The translations under genes and the position numbers were made by a program. This document shows, in pieces, positions 9,972 to 21,674 of a stretch of 64,000 bases of DNA; within the stretch, counting starts at the first letter, position 1; each line of letters starts with the position of its first letter. The stretch comes from Ichthyophis bannanicus (lineage: Eukaryota; Chordata; Amphibia; Gymnophiona; Ichthyophiidae), in contig CM066037.1 of assembly GCA_033557465.1 (NCBI GenBank), forward strand, positions 207,017,156 through 207,081,155, given 5' to 3'. Under the pieces are notes generated by a model, which saw only the letters and a list, made by a program, of their open reading frames with translations, was not told the DNA's origin and ran no database searches.

Positions 9972-12418
9972 CATAGGTGTCAAACTCTGGCCCGCGGGCC
10001 AAATTTGGCCCATAGTGTAATTATATTTGGCCCGCGAGGCTATACCAAATGACTACTAGAGCTAGCCCGCCGGTATTATACAGCGCATTCATTCATCGCT
10101 AATACTACAAATCCCATAATGCCTTGCTGTTGTTTTGGCGCGTCAATCAGGACAGGTCCCAGAAACGCCCTCTCCTGTGTGACAGAAGTCATAGCGATCT
10201 CAAGCTACAACTGTCACTGTGGAACCCCTTCCCAAAAATGGCAAAAAGAAAGGAAGACAACAGGAACTTTCTGGACAGGTGGGAGACAGAATATTTGTTT
10301 ACATATGTAAAAGACAGACCTGTTTGTCTGATTTGTGGAGTCAACGTGGCTATAACTAAGGAGTATAACATTCGACGACACTATGAAACAAAACACCATG
10401 ACAAGTACAAGGACCTGGACATGACTCAAAGGAGCCAGAAAGTGGAGGAGATGAAAAGAAGTTTGGTTTCACAACAGAATATGTTCAAAAAAGCCACATC
10501 ACAAAGTGAGGCTGCTGTAAAGGCTAGTTATATTGTGGCAGCAGAGATTGCAAAATCAGCCCGGCCCTTTAATGAGGGAGAGTTTGTGAAAAAGTGCATG
10601 TTGAAAGTTTGTGACATCGTGTGCCCAGAGAAAAAGCAAGCCTTTTCAAACGTGAGCCTGAGCAGAAACACAGTAGCTGATCGCACATGTGATCTTGCCA
10701 CCAATCTGTATGACCAGCTTTTGGAAAAGGGAAAAGATTTCGTTGCATTCTCCCTTGCTGTGGATGAGAGCAGCGACGCATCTGATACTGCTCAGCTGTC
10801 AGTCTTCATCCGTGGAGTGGACTCAAATATGTGTGTTACGGAGGAGCTATTGGGATTCAAATCAATGCATGGCACAACCACAGGAAAGGAAATTTTTGAG
10901 GAGGTTTCCAAATGCGTAACTGAAATAAAGCTGCCGTGGGATAAACTCGTGGGATTAACGACAGATGGTGCGCCAGCGATGTGCGGTAAAACAAGTGGAC
11001 TGGTGGGCAGGGTCCGGGAGAAGATGCAGGAAGAGAACTGTGCAGGTGAACTAACTGTTTATCACTGCATCATACATCAGGAATCATTGTGTGGCAAAGC
11101 CCTAAAGATGGAACATGTTATGACCACAGTAGCACAAGTAGTTAACTTTATAAGAGCCAAAGGTCTGAATCACCGCCAGTTTAAGTCTTTTCTGGAGGAG
11201 TGTGGTTCGGAATACGCAGACGTGCCGTATCACACAGAGGTGAGATGGTTAAGCCGAGGAAAAGTACTGAATAGATGTTTTGAGCTGCATGAGGAAATAT
11301 GTCAGTTTCTGGAAAGCAAAGGGAAGGACACAGCAGAGCTTCGGGAGAAAAAGTTTCTGTGTGAGCTGGCCTTTCTGTGTGACATCTCGAGCCATCTCGA
11401 TGCGCTGAACCTGCAGCTTCAGGGCGGGGGCGCATCATCACAGACATGTACGCTGCAGTGAGGGCTTTTAAAACTAAACTGTGCCTGTGGGAGAATCAGA
11501 TGCTGCAAGGAAACCTTGGCCATTTTCCCTGCTGCCAAACCATGAAAACGCAGTTCTTTACCAACTTGTTCCCATGCGCACAGTTTGCTGAAAAACTCAG
11601 TGTACTCGGCGCTGAGTTTAGCCGGCGATTTGCCGACTTTGATGTCCAGAAATGTAGGTTTGAACTGCTCAGTAATCCCTTTGCAGTTAATGTGGAAAAC
11701 GCACCAACCAACCTCCAAATGGAGCTAATTGAGCTCCAGTGTAATGACACGCTGAAGTCAAAGTATGATGCTGTGGGCGCCGCCCAGTTTCCACAGTTCA
11801 TCCCTGACACAATGCCTCAGCTCCGCACCCAAGCTGCTCAGATGCTCTCCATGTTCGGCAGCACTTATCTATGTGAGCAACTTTTCTCCTCGATGAAGAT
11901 GACCAAAACATCTCACAGGAGACGTCTGACTGATGAACACCTTCGCTCGATACTGAGGATTTCCTCAGCTCAAAGCCTGAGCCCAGACATTGATGAACTA
12001 TCATCCAAGAAGAGATGCCAGGTATCTGGCTTGGGCACATCAGATTAGATCAGTGTGCAGCAAACTGAGCAATAATTAACGTTTTCTTTATGCACTTTTT
12101 CTTGCTACTCCAAGACATGGGCTTGAATGGTTGATTCATTTTATTATTGTTATTTTATTTTAAAAATTATTATTTATTATTATTTAAATCTTATTTAATA
12201 AATGAATGTCATTGATGTTTTTTTTTATTTGAAATTGGTTTTTGCATATCTGAACTATTAAGTTATAAATTGTATAGTAATAAGTGTTGCTTCATATTCA
12301 ATGTTAAAGCAAATCTTGTTTGGGTCCATATTAAAAGGTTCATTTGTTCAATGCTGGCCCGCGACTTTGTTCAAGTTTTACATTTTGGCCCACTGTGTAT
12401 TTGAGTTTGACACCCCTG
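9972..12418 (+). mobile_element. hAT transposon, structurally complete (2447 bp)
   Basis: The terminal inverted repeats are caTAGGTGTCAAACTC at the left and gagtttgacacccctg at the right, the usual hAT form with one or two mismatches. The 8-bp target duplication ctctatat is exact on both sides (9964-9971 and 12419-12426). Just inside each end lies a GC-rich block (tggcccgcg) also in inverted arrangement. The transposase spans most of the element. It is inserted in the L2 linker region. Confidence 0.92.
10238..12048 (+). pseudogene. hAT transposase of the Charlie/GTF2IRD2-like group, one frameshift
   Basis: The transposase starts best at the ATG at 10238 ([11 protein letters not shown]). A BED-type zinc finger follows (CLICG, then RRHYETKHH, near codons 28-52). 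The catalytic region shows [13 protein letters not shown] (first D), [10 protein letters not shown] (second D) and [14 protein letters not shown], the C/H block typical of hAT. The C-terminal dimerisation region LCEQLFSSMK with RLTDEHL is near 11865-11950. The only clear break is a one-base frameshift in a G-run near 11425, with a stop at 11459; the frame then resumes (DMYAAVRAF). The same transposase type is domesticated in mammals as the C-terminus of GTF2IRD2, but this copy sits in a complete transposon and is not a host gene. Full length would be about 600 residues. Confidence 0.9.
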
Positions 12419-12426
12419 CTCTATAT

Positions 12427-12690
12427 GAAATTACTAGATGACTATCACACTGCAACTGACAATACTAAGGGAGCATACCACACTAAACTAATCAATAGCT
12501 CTCTGAATCATCCCAGAAAACTATTTGACCTCATCAAATGGCTCATAAAACCCTCACCCAACACCACCACAAACTACCACATCAGCCCACAACTCCTAGC
12601 GAGCCACAGCAAGCAACTCCACCCCCACCCCAACCCCCCACCCTCCCCCCTACTCAAACCACCCCTCCTCCACATGGTCCACCTTTGACT
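12427..12690 (+). pseudogene. L2 ORF2 linker/RT start after the hAT
   Basis: The plus-strand frame has KLLDDYHTAT, AYHTKLINSS and NHPRKLFDLIK, the L2 block in which tyrosine, lysine and LF-LI are conserved before the RT domain. It continues the reading lost at 9971. A proline/threonine-rich C-tract follows, then the ERV at 12772. Confidence 0.65.
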
Positions 12691-12771
12691 CCATCAGCAA
12701 AGACAACATTAAAACCATCATTTCATCACTCAGCATAACAACCTCCCCCCACCCCTTGATCCATGCCCAGT

Positions 12772-13225
12772 TGCTGCGGCGAAAGAGTCAGGAAAGGACA
12801 CCCGGAGTCTCATGGGAACACAAGCCAAAGTTTATTGTGCTAGCACAGACCCAGAGGAATAATTTCCAAAAACTCTGGAGCCCTGAGTCAGGGGCTGTAC
12901 ACTCTTTATATACTCAGTTCATACCATCAGTTCATACCTACGTTCAGGTTTCTGACTGGTGCTCCCTTGGGTGCCTGCCCAATCATATTCTCTTAGGTAA
13001 GGGGCTATCCCTTCCCCCTACAGCACCAGAATCGAAACCAGAAACCTAACAAAGAGAACAAAGAAGAGAAAGGGAAAGGAGCAGCCCCTCCTGTGGGCTA
13101 AGGTGGGACAAATGGCCTTGGATTACAGTACGGCCCTTCTCTGGCTGTTTGTCTCTGCAATTTGTTGCATGGGCGTATTTAGTAGCCAGGGGCTGAATTC
13201 CTTTCATCCTGAGGTGATGGCCACA
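12772..13225 (-). repeat. 3' LTR of the ERV (454 bp)
   Basis: It reads tgctgcgg ... gccaca on the plus strand, so on the coding strand it starts TGTGG and ends GCA. A polyadenylation signal (AATAAA on the minus strand) lies near 12833-12838. It is matched almost base for base by 27067-27897, apart from two length changes in the latter. Confidence 0.9.
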
Positions 13226-13245
13226 TTCCTCGCTTTGATTCTTCC
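13226..13245 (-). other. Polypurine tract next to the 3' LTR
   Basis: The minus strand reads ggaagaatcaaagcgaggaa immediately before the LTR start TGTGG. This is the expected place and composition for the plus-strand primer of a retrovirus. Confidence 0.7.
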
Positions 13246-13318
13246 ACCTGCGGAAGCGGGTGGAATCAAATCATCTTAGATAGGACAGGCCCCCCTCCTG
13301 TGGAAGGGCATGATAATT

Positions 13319-13885
13319 CTACATGGCCATGACATGGGTAGCCGTCTTCCGTTCTATTGCCGCATCTACGACTGAGTGGAAAGTACAGATGCAAATTGGT
13401 AGGAGGCAGGGTAAAAGCATACAACCTACAAAAAACAATAGTACCAGAAATACAAGTGTTTTCAGGCCCCCCATCCCAGAGAATATAGACCCAAACCATC
13501 CATCCAGGCTAATCCCGTTCCAAATCTGGACAGGTACATGCACTATCTTCCGCATCCAGTCAGCAATCTCCTCAATTATCTGGCCATGATCATCAATCTG
13601 TAGAGAGCAATTTGTCAAATTAAATTTTCCACATGCTCCTTCTTCCATGGCCAACCGAAATCCAAGGCCAGGCGATTCTGGTAGACCGCTGCCTGCATTT
13701 GGGTGTTCTGTTTCACTAAAAGGGTTAGTGCTTTGCTGGTTTCATTAGTAATAATCTCTACAACAGCTTGGAAGCGGATAATACGATTCAGCATATAAAT
13801 GGGAGTGCGGTAGCCATAGGTTCCATCCTCGGCCCATGTGGCGGGGCCATAATACTGTATGATACGTTCAGGTGGTCATTCGTTA
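13319..13885 (-). pseudogene. ERV env, transmembrane subunit (C-terminal part)
   Basis: Reading leftwards from 13885: a block with [14 protein letters not shown], then a heptad-repeat helix ([24 protein letters not shown]), then the loop [10 protein letters not shown]. In the loop the second cysteine of the usual pair is replaced by serine. After it comes a second helix region (WMRKIVHVPVQIW) and a membrane anchor (LVFLVLLFFVGCMLL). A one-base frameshift near 13655 separates the two helices. The N-terminal side is cut by the insertion starting near 13886; the surface subunit resumes at 20229. As a fusion subunit it would anchor the glycoprotein in the viral envelope; this copy cannot be made intact. 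Confidence 0.85.
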
Positions 13886-13888
13886 CGA

Positions 13889-16160
13889 ATTTCGAAAGGG
13901 AGACTATGATAAAATGAGGAAAACAGTTAAGAAAAAACTAAAAGGAGCAGTTGCAAAGGTTAAAGACGTACATCAAGCTTGGGTGTTGTTGAAAAATACT
14001 ATCTTGGAAGCCCAGACCAGCTGTATTCCACGCTTTAAGAAAAGTGGAAGGAAGTCCAAAAAACTGCCAGCATGGTTTAAAGGTGAGGTCAGAGAGGCTG
14101 TTGTTGCCAAAAAAGCATCTTTCAGGAAATGGAAAAAAGAGCCAATCGATGAAACCTGGAAACAGCATAAGCACTGGCAAGTCAAATGCAAGGCATTGAT
14201 AAGGCAGACAAAGAGAGAATTTGAGAAGAAGCTTGCTGCGGAAGCAAAAACGTGAAATAAAGACCTTTTCAAGTACATTCGTAGCAAAAAACCTGTGAGA
14301 GAGTCAGTTGGTCCATTAGATGATAAAGGGGTTAAAGGAGCACTAAGAGGCGACAAGGCGATAGCGGAGAGACTGAATGAATTCTTTGCTTCGGTCTTTA
14401 CTGAGGAAGATGTAGGGATGTTACCCATGACTGAAGTGGTATTTAAAGGTGTGGAAGAATTGAAGGAAATATCGATACATCGGGAAGATGTCTTACAACT
14501 ATTAGATAAACTGAAGAGTAGCAAATCACCTGGGCCGGATGGTATACATCCAAGGGTGTTGAAAGAACTGAAATTTGAGATTGCAGACCTGCTATCAGTA
14601 ATCTGTGAACTATCATTAAAATCATCTCTAATACCTGAGGATTGGAGGATCGCCAATGTAACTCCAATTTGTAAAAAGGGTGGGAGGGGTGATCCGGGAA
14701 ACTACAGACCGGTGAGCCTGACATCAGTACCGGGAAAATGGTAGAAACCATCATAAAGAATAAAATTACTCAGCATGTAGATAGTCACGACCTAATGGAA
14801 GACAGCCAACATGGCTTTAGACAAGGAAGATCTTGTCTTACTAATCTGTTATGTTTTTTTGAAGGAGTGAATAAACAGGTGGACAAAGGTGAGTCGGTTG
14901 ATATTGTGTATCTGGACTTTCAGAAAGCCTTTGACAAGGTCCCTCATGAGAGACTTTTGGCAAAACTAAAGAGTCATGGGATAGGAGGCAGTGTACTATT
15001 GTGGATCAGGAACTGGTTAAAAGATAGAAAGCAGAGGGTAGGGCTAAATGGCCAATTTTCCCAGGGGAGAAAGGTGAATAGTGGTTTACCCAAGGGATCT
15101 GTGCTGGGTCCGCTGCTTTTTGACATATTCATAAATGACCTGGAAAGTGGAATAACGAGTGAGGTTATCAAATTTGCAGATGACACAAAACTATTTAAAG
15201 TTGTTAAAACCCAGGAGGATTGTGGAAAATTGCAAGAGGATCTTGATAAATTGGAAGACTGGGCATCAAAATGGCAGATGAAATTTAATGTGGAGAAGTG
15301 CAAGGTTATGCACCTAGGGAAGAACAACCCAAACTATGGGTTACACGATGCAAGGTTCCACATTAGGAACCACCACCCAGGAAAAAGATTTAGGCGTCAT
15401 TGTGGATACCATGTTAAAACCCTCGGCCCAGTGTGCAGCGGCGGCCAAGAGAGCAAATAGAATGCTAGGTATGATAAGGAAAGGAATGGAAAATAAAACA
15501 AAAGATATTATAATGCCTCTATATCGTTCCATGGTGAGACCGCACCTTGAATATTGTGTGCAATTCTGGTCGCCGTATCTTAAAAAGGATATAGCGATTT
15601 TAGAAAAGGTTCAGAGAAGAGCCACCAAAATGGTAAAGGGGATGGAAGGCTACTCCTATGAAGAAAGGCTAAAAAGGTTGGAGCTCTTTAACCTGGAAAA
15701 GAGACGGCTGAGGGGAGATATGATAGAAGTCTATAAATTAATGAACGGAGTGGAACGGGTAAACGTAGATCGATTGTTTACCTTATCAGAATATAGAAAG
15801 ACTAGGGGACATGCAATGAAGCTACAGGGTAAACTATTTAAGACTAATAAAAGAAAATATTTTTTCACTCAACGTGTAATCAAACTCTGGAATTTGTTAC
15901 CGGAGGATGTAGTAAAGGCTGTTAGTGTAGCTGGGTTTAAAAAGGTTTGGACAAGTTCCTGGAGGAAAGGTCCATAAACCATTATTAAGAAGGGACCCAG
16001 GATATCAATGCTTGAACCAATACAAGCATTGTGGAACCTGTGTCCCTTGGGGAAACTGCTAGGTACGTATGACCTAGATTGGCCACTGTTGGAAACAGAA
16101 TACTGGGCTTGATGGACCTTGGTCTGACCCAGTATGGCATATCTTATGTTCTTATGCTTT
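13889..16160 (+). mobile_element. CR1 LINE, 5'-truncated, inserted in ERV env
   Basis: It aligns along its length with the CR1 at 23231-25626 (very similar, perhaps 95 per cent by eye) and ends with the same 3' terminus, gtctgacccagtatggcatatc plus ttatgttc repeats. It starts part-way through the endonuclease-RT linker, so it is 5'-truncated as CR1 copies usually are. Confidence 0.9.
13890..15977 (+). pseudogene. CR1 ORF2 (linker, RT, C-terminal domain), few breaks
   Basis: Four adjoining open stretches (13872-14255, 14295-14744, 14738-15460, 15336-15977) make one CR1 ORF2 from the linker onward. Motifs in order are [44 protein letters not shown] (A box), [17 protein letters not shown] and FADDTK (catalytic box). 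In the C-terminal domain are [25 protein letters not shown] and [16 protein letters not shown]. Breaks: TGA at about 14253 where the sister copy has CGA, a frameshift near 14740 and another near 15340. The final codons also shift, compared with the copy at 23231. Confidence 0.88.
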
Positions 16161-16750
16161 TTATTAAGAAGTATCAGCTGACATAGTTAATTTTTAATTA
16201 ACATCTGATGATATTATTCATGTTACAAAATTGCAGACCTGGAATAAAATCTGCTTACAGGGTTATTTTTCTGCTGATGCGTTGCAAAAATTCATTAAAA
16301 AACAGACGTTACAAGGCCATGATTATAATTACCAAGTGACAGTAGGTGTCGCTGTAATTCTTTCATTATACAAGAGCTGATTAGTTACACTATAATTTCT
16401 TTCTAAATTCTGTTAATTTCCCAAGCTTTATTTGATTTCCAGTTATATGTTGACCTAAGGTCTCTGATTCTCGGAAAGCTTATGCAATATTGCTGACATT
16501 GTTATCAGTTTGACCCCTCATTTTACCACAAGAAGGGAGGAGGGATGTCTATAGCAGACAGAAGGTTCCTAAATTTTTGCAGAAGCCAACATTTGATCAA
16601 AGCAGCTGTGTACATAATGTGTTAGTTAATCTCTGTCACAATAACTGTCAACAATTTTCACAGAAAGACAGAAGCTTCTATCTAAAATGTATTTTTTGCA
16701 GTGTTCAGCCTTGCATTACAATAAGCATATATTTCTACCTATGGCTACCT
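16161..16750. other. AT-rich stretch between CR1 tail and second env fragment
   Basis: No coding motif was recognised. On the minus strand it would be the region just downstream of the second env fragment, and it carries an AATAAA signal there (complement near 16429-16434), so it may be that element's 3' UTR or LTR. No matching second LTR copy is visible in the window. Confidence 0.35.
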
Positions 16751-17540
16751 TCACAGACCTGTTTCTTCATCAGTACCTGTGCTTACATCACTGTCCATAT
16801 CTATATCCAGAGTACCATAAATCGGTTCATCGCTATCCATAGCCAGGTCAAGATTGCCATAAACAGGATGATCTATATTAGTGTAAGTTACCTTATAGCA
16901 CAAAAACTCATCAGTCTCTGCTATAGCCTCTAACCTTGTTCTGGGGCCTTGGTCAGTCCTTCCTTTCTCACAGTCCTCCCTTTGGTTCTGCTCAGAACCA
17001 CATTCTGCATAAAAAGGCAATTCTCGGAGTAAATCCCCAGAACTGGGAACACTTCGTAGCCTAAAGACTGCAATAGTGTTCATGGTCTTAGCCATATATG
17101 AAGTACATTTCATAAAACAGGCAAGGTCTATCCCTAGGAGCAGGAGGGCTACTAGGAAGCCAAAGAGGCCCGTCAGTAAGGCCTTTAAGGGACCTGACAA
17201 GCCACCCCACATATTTTCAAACCAGGGCCATACAGAATCAGAAATACCTTCAATATTATCTTTGGAAAAATGGGTTTCTTTTCTCACCTGACCTAGAATA
17301 TTAGTTACTACCTTTCTCTGGGAGTCAACAAATGTGCAGCAGTGATCTTGAATGACCCCACAGACTCCGCCTTCCTTGGCTAATAAATAACACAGGTACA
17401 CTACCAAAAAACTGCCTCCAGTTTTGCAACTGATTCCTATAGATTTTGGGGTGCTGAATCCAGGAAAAATAGCCAAAATGTTCCATCATGTCACGTTTTC
17501 TTGCAAAATTAGATTTCTTACCCATATAAGGAATGTTCAC
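16751..17540 (-). pseudogene. Second, unrelated retroviral env transmembrane fragment
   Basis: The minus-strand frame 17476-16751 (241 codons, no stop) has AKEGGVCGVIQDHCC, the CX6CC disulfide loop of gammaretrovirus-type transmembrane subunits. It is followed by a tryptophan-rich membrane-proximal part (VWPWFENMWGG) and a hydrophobic anchor (LLTGLFGFLVALLLLGI). The long charged cytoplasmic tail contains two near-repeats, VYGNLDLAMDSD and IYGTLDIDMDSD. Upstream sequence (17540-17476) continues in a shifted frame. It is clearly not part of the provirus around it, whose own transmembrane subunit is at 13319-13885. Surface subunit, pol and paired LTRs of this second element are not seen. Confidence 0.75.
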
Positions 17541-17639
17541 ATAATTTCTTTTTAGCCGATTGCAGTTTATTTTCTTGGCCCAAAATAGAGGTTGTAATGG
17601 TTAACTAACTAGAAACACTCCCTCATGATATTTTAGAGT

Positions 17640-20224
17640 GTTTTGTATTCATTTTATACATTAACAGGACAATTGGGAGGTGGGGGGCTAAATCCAGTAC
17701 TCGCGCTGGCGCATGTTCTTTCCTGTTCGCCTCGCCTCGTTCGCTCGCTCAAACACGGTGGTTGCGACATGAACGTTCCTGTCAAATTTCAGTTTCTTGC
17801 AAGTTCATTATTACCTTTTGTTTGCTCAGTCGTAATCCAGCTTTATTCCGAAGTGGTTCACTACAGTTGTAGTTTGCAGTGCTGTGTATTTGTGATGGCT
17901 CACAGAGCCAGAGGTTGCGTCAACTCTCCGGACAGTTTTTGTTTTATTTGTGGGGAATATACCGTGAAAAAGCGGCAGAGGAACATTTCTGCATTTATTA
18001 AAAAAGTATATTTCGCCTATTTCGGTTTGAAGTTAGGCGATCAAGACAAACCGTGGGCTCCTCACAAAGTGTGCAAGATATGTGAGGAAGATCTACGCTT
18101 ATGGATGAAAGGTAAAAACAAGCATTTCGTTTCGGAATACCTATGATGTGGCGTGAACAAAGAGACCACAGCAGTGACTGCTATTTTTGCTCTTGCATTG
18201 TGAAGGGATACAACTTAAAAAATAAGAACGTAATAAGTTACCCCAACCTTCCCTCAGCAATTAGGCCTATGCCTCATAGCAACGAAGTACCTGTGCCTGA
18301 ACCACCAAAATCTTTGGATCATATTTGTGTGGACGGTTCTGATCATGATGAGACTCAGCAGATGGCTTTTCCCGATGAGTCCAGTACTTCCGAGTTTGAA
18401 ACTGAACCACATCCGAAACCTGAACTTTTCTCTCAAGCTGAATTGAATGATTTAGTCCGGGATTTAGGACTCCCAAAAGATGCTGCCCAACTGCTAGGTT
18501 CTCGGCTTAAACAGAAAAATCTATTGTCACCAGGAACAACTTTTTATTGGTACCGCAACCGCGAGACACAATTTTTGAAGTATTTCAGCAAAGAGGAAGA
18601 TTTGGTATTTTGCAACGATATATACGGAGTGATGGAAAAGTTTAAACTCAAGTATGATCCTGCTGAATGGCGGCTGTTCATTGATTCGTCAAAAGACAGC
18701 ATAAAAGGTGTTCTTCTTCATAATGGCAACACATTCGCTTCAGTTCCTATTGCTCACTCTGTTATTCTCCAAGAAAAATACGAGAATTTGGCCCTGATTC
18801 TTCAGAAGATTCGTTATGATGAGCATAAGTGGATGATTTGTGGAGACTTTAAAATTCTATCCATGCTATTAGGGCAGCAATCCGGTTTCACCAAATATCC
18901 CTGCTTCCTTTGCTTGTGGGATAGCCAGGCCCGCGACCTACACTGGGGGAAAAAAGACTGGCCAATTCGGGAGTATTTGAGACCCGGTGAGAAAAATGTT
19001 CTTCATGAGAGCTTGGTACCTCGTGATAAAATTCTATTACCTCCTCTCCACATTAAGTTGGGTCTCATTAAGCAATTCATCAAGTCCCTTCCAAAAGATG
19101 GTGAGTGCTTTCGGTACCTTTGCTCAAAGTTCCCCCGACTTTCTGAAGCAAAGCTAAAGGAAGGAGTGTTTGTTGGCCCTGATATAAGGAAACTCATTTC
19201 AGATGGAGCATTCGCTGAAACGATGTCTGAGAAGGAAAAAGAAGCCTGGGATTCCTTCAAGGATGTTGTTCTCAAATTCTTGGGGAACAGGCGGGATGAG
19301 AACTATAAGGATATTGTTGCCAGGATGGTCAATGCCTTCAAAGAACAAGGCTGTAACATGAGCCTGAAAGTCCATTTCTTGCACTCCCATGTGAACTACT
19401 TTCCCGAAAACTTGGGGGCGTACAGTGAAGAACAAGGTGAAAGGTTTCACCAGGACATCAAGGACGCAGAGAGAAGGTACCAAGGAAGATGGAACACCAC
19501 TATGATGGCTGATTTCTGCTGGTTGCTGCTGCGGGAAACCCCAGATGAAAAATATGCCAAGCAGCGCACCAAGAGAAGCATTATGGGGAAGAAGAAACGG
19601 GCCCACCAGGAGATTGATTGACCCAAGAATGACTTTAAAATCTGAACTGTGTTGACAAATATCGTGTTTTTACTAAACTTTGAAATAAAAATTTGCTAGT
19701 TATTACCACAGTGTCGGATCTCATTTATTAGAATTTTATTTTCACACCATCGGGTGTTTGTCTTCATGTATTGCAATGGTGTGGTTTGCGTTTTCTATTC
19801 TTACATACATACCTGTACAACATTTTTTGCACATTTCTTTGCTTTGCTTTGTGTCTAACCTCGCTCTTATATGCTCAATGTTTGTGCACATGTATGTGGC
19901 TGTTTTAAGTGCAGACAATTTTGCTACCATCACAGTGTGTTTTGTTGACATTACTCTATTCTTATGTGCTGCCTTGTTACAATTTTCTTTATTCTTATTT
20001 GAATAACTACTAAACAATTAGTATAAAGAATTCATCCAAGAAACTTTTATCTCGATCGCACTCAATCTGAAACGTTCACCTCAAACTGCTAACCCAATGT
20101 AGCAAAAAATCTGTACGTGATGGAGCAAATTGGTTACCAGATTTGGATTCAGCATACCAATAAATGTAAAAATCAATCGAAACATTAGAGGCAGTTTAAA
20201 AAAAATTTTTTTTAGTGTACCTGT
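17640..20224 (+). mobile_element. Unassigned element with a transposase-like gene
   Basis: This stretch lies between the second env fragment and the point where the provirus env resumes (about 20225). It holds one long gene, with an AATAAA about 65 bp after its stop (19684-19689) and about 500 bp of AT-rich non-coding DNA after that. I could not find terminal inverted repeats by eye. The bases gtta occur at both outer edges of the whole insertion (13882-13885 and 20225-20228). The left limit is a guess. Confidence 0.5.
17895..19621 (+). pseudogene. Zinc-cluster protein with RNase H/DDE-like motifs, one frameshift
   Basis: The family is not one I can name with a function. I recall similar predicted proteins as multicopy sequences in invertebrates and some vertebrates. 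From the ATG at 17895 the N-terminal 83 codons carry CFICG and CKICEEDL; after a one-base frameshift at 18143 the next frame begins with MMWREQRDHSSDCYFCSC and runs 492 codons to TGA at 19619-19621. Later blocks are YPNLPSAIRPMPHS, WRLFIDSSKDSIKGV, MICGDFKILSMLLG, YPCFLCLWDS, LPPLHIKLGLIKQF, KVHFLHSHVNYFPENLG and EEQGERFHQDI. The spacing of the two acidic blocks and the EEQGERFH block would suit an RNase H-fold DDE transposase with an inserted zinc knuckle. That is inference. Apart from the frameshift it is intact, so it is young or recently active. Confidence 0.7.
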
Positions 20225-20228
20225 GTTA

Positions 20229-21674
20229 TCCTTCCAGTTACCTATGCGTAGGGAGTTGGTGTTCCTGGGGGAGTGCCTATTGCGGGCCTCGTAAACAGGG
20301 ATACCCAATGTTTCTCTCTGAGGGATAGGAATGAGGAAGAAGGAGGGTCAGATCATGCCGAGTACACATGCCCCAGCCCAGGTTCTGGGCAGCTGGGCGA
20401 ATGCCCGGGGCCTGCAAATCCAGTAGAGGCCCGGAGAGGCCTCCCATGTGCTGGTAGCTGCCAGGTTGGCCCAGACACCAGCCAAGTGAGAAAAATTCGC
20501 AAACGGATTCTGCGGTGCGGATAAGTTAGTACCCGACCACCAGGTGGTTCGTTTTGTGGTGGCGTTATAGGACTGCTGCCCTAGGCAGGCCAGCTCTTCC
20601 ACCTGGGTGGTAAACTGAGGTCCTCCTCGGGCAATACAGGTATGGCCTACAATAGAGGTCTTCAATACCCACTCACTAGTTGTACGGTTTAGTGTTGACT
20701 GATTGTAGGGGGTTGAGTAGTTCAACTCCTGAGCTTCCCATGACCACTGGTCACCCATGTTTGTCCTGCCACAGAAGAAACAATTGGATACATTAAGACT
20801 TGTGGCCACTGTCTCGGCCAATTCGATGAAAAGGTTTTGCGTGGCGGTGGGCACCTCTATTTGGGTCCTTAGTTCCTCATAGAAGGAGTGGAAGACCAAG
20901 GCGGCCTGGGAGGTGTGGGACTTCATGACTAGATGGATATGTATAAGGGTGCCATGGTCGGTACCCTGACCCTCTATGTGGAGGCCAAAGGTGGATCCAG
21001 TGGCCCAGGCACTAGGTCATAAGGGTCAGATTGAGGGGGTTACAGGTACCTGTCTGACAGTCGGACATGGCAGGTAACCTGGTCAGAACTGCCTTGTGGG
21101 AATCCCGGGTGTGCCCTGTTGGTGCTTTGGTCCAGGATGCATAATAAACACAGCTCCAGGTGGGACAAAAATTATGATCACGGGCTCCCAGTCCCGTACA
21201 AGATGGGGCCCTCTGTGCTACAGCTGGACACATATATTTGCCATTGTGTGTGTATGCGCGCTCCGAACTAATAGAGCCGCACCCTGCCCTGGACCACTTG
21301 TTGGCATTTATGGCAGCGCAGGCATCAAAGAAAAGGGAGGTCAGGATAGTAGGGGAGGATATCTTAGTGGAGTTCAGAAGACGGCCATCAGCTGAGAGAG
21401 AACGGACCTCAATAACCTGATAGGTGGGGCTAGACCGGGGGTCATAACATGTTGCGTTTTTCCCTGGTACGTTGCAAATGGTTAAGTCTGTGCTGTTGTG
21501 ATGGCAACGGGTAGTATTTCGGGAGTTACAGGCATAATGGGAATGGTACACAAGGGTCTGGGTGACTTTCTGGCCAATTTTAGTTACCTTTAAACAAGGG
21601 GCACAGGAAGGCAGGACTTCAATGGAAGAACCCAGGGCTACTGCAAGGAGAATAAACACACATATGTTAAACAT
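20229..21674 (-). pseudogene. ERV env, surface subunit
   Basis: From the methionine at 21674 a hydrophobic signal peptide (FILLAVALGSS) leads into a cysteine- and N-glycosylation-rich ectodomain. A stop lies at 21012, and a frame change continues it in 20926-20348, where NCFFCGRT holds a C-x2-C motif. The block GLYWICRPRAFAQLP is typical of the C-terminal surface subunit. An in-frame TGA is at 20346-20348; the reading then continues into the boundary region with GNWKDN at about 20237, where the 6.3-kb insertion cuts it. It would bind the host receptor; no intact product is possible. Confidence 0.85.

Noticed and set aside
10238..12048. Possible host gene related to GTF2IRD2
   Set aside because: The gene lies inside a transposon with terminal repeats and target duplications and has a frameshift, so it is a transposase and not the host gene.
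16540..16570. Polypurine tract followed by TG, suggesting a plus-strand LTR start
   Set aside because: The neighbouring env fragment is on the minus strand and no matching LTR copy was found, so the tract is probably coincidence.
16751..17476. Possible domesticated env (syncytin-like) because of the long open frame
   Set aside because: Only the transmembrane part is present, without surface subunit or signal peptide, and it is buried in a nest of insertions.
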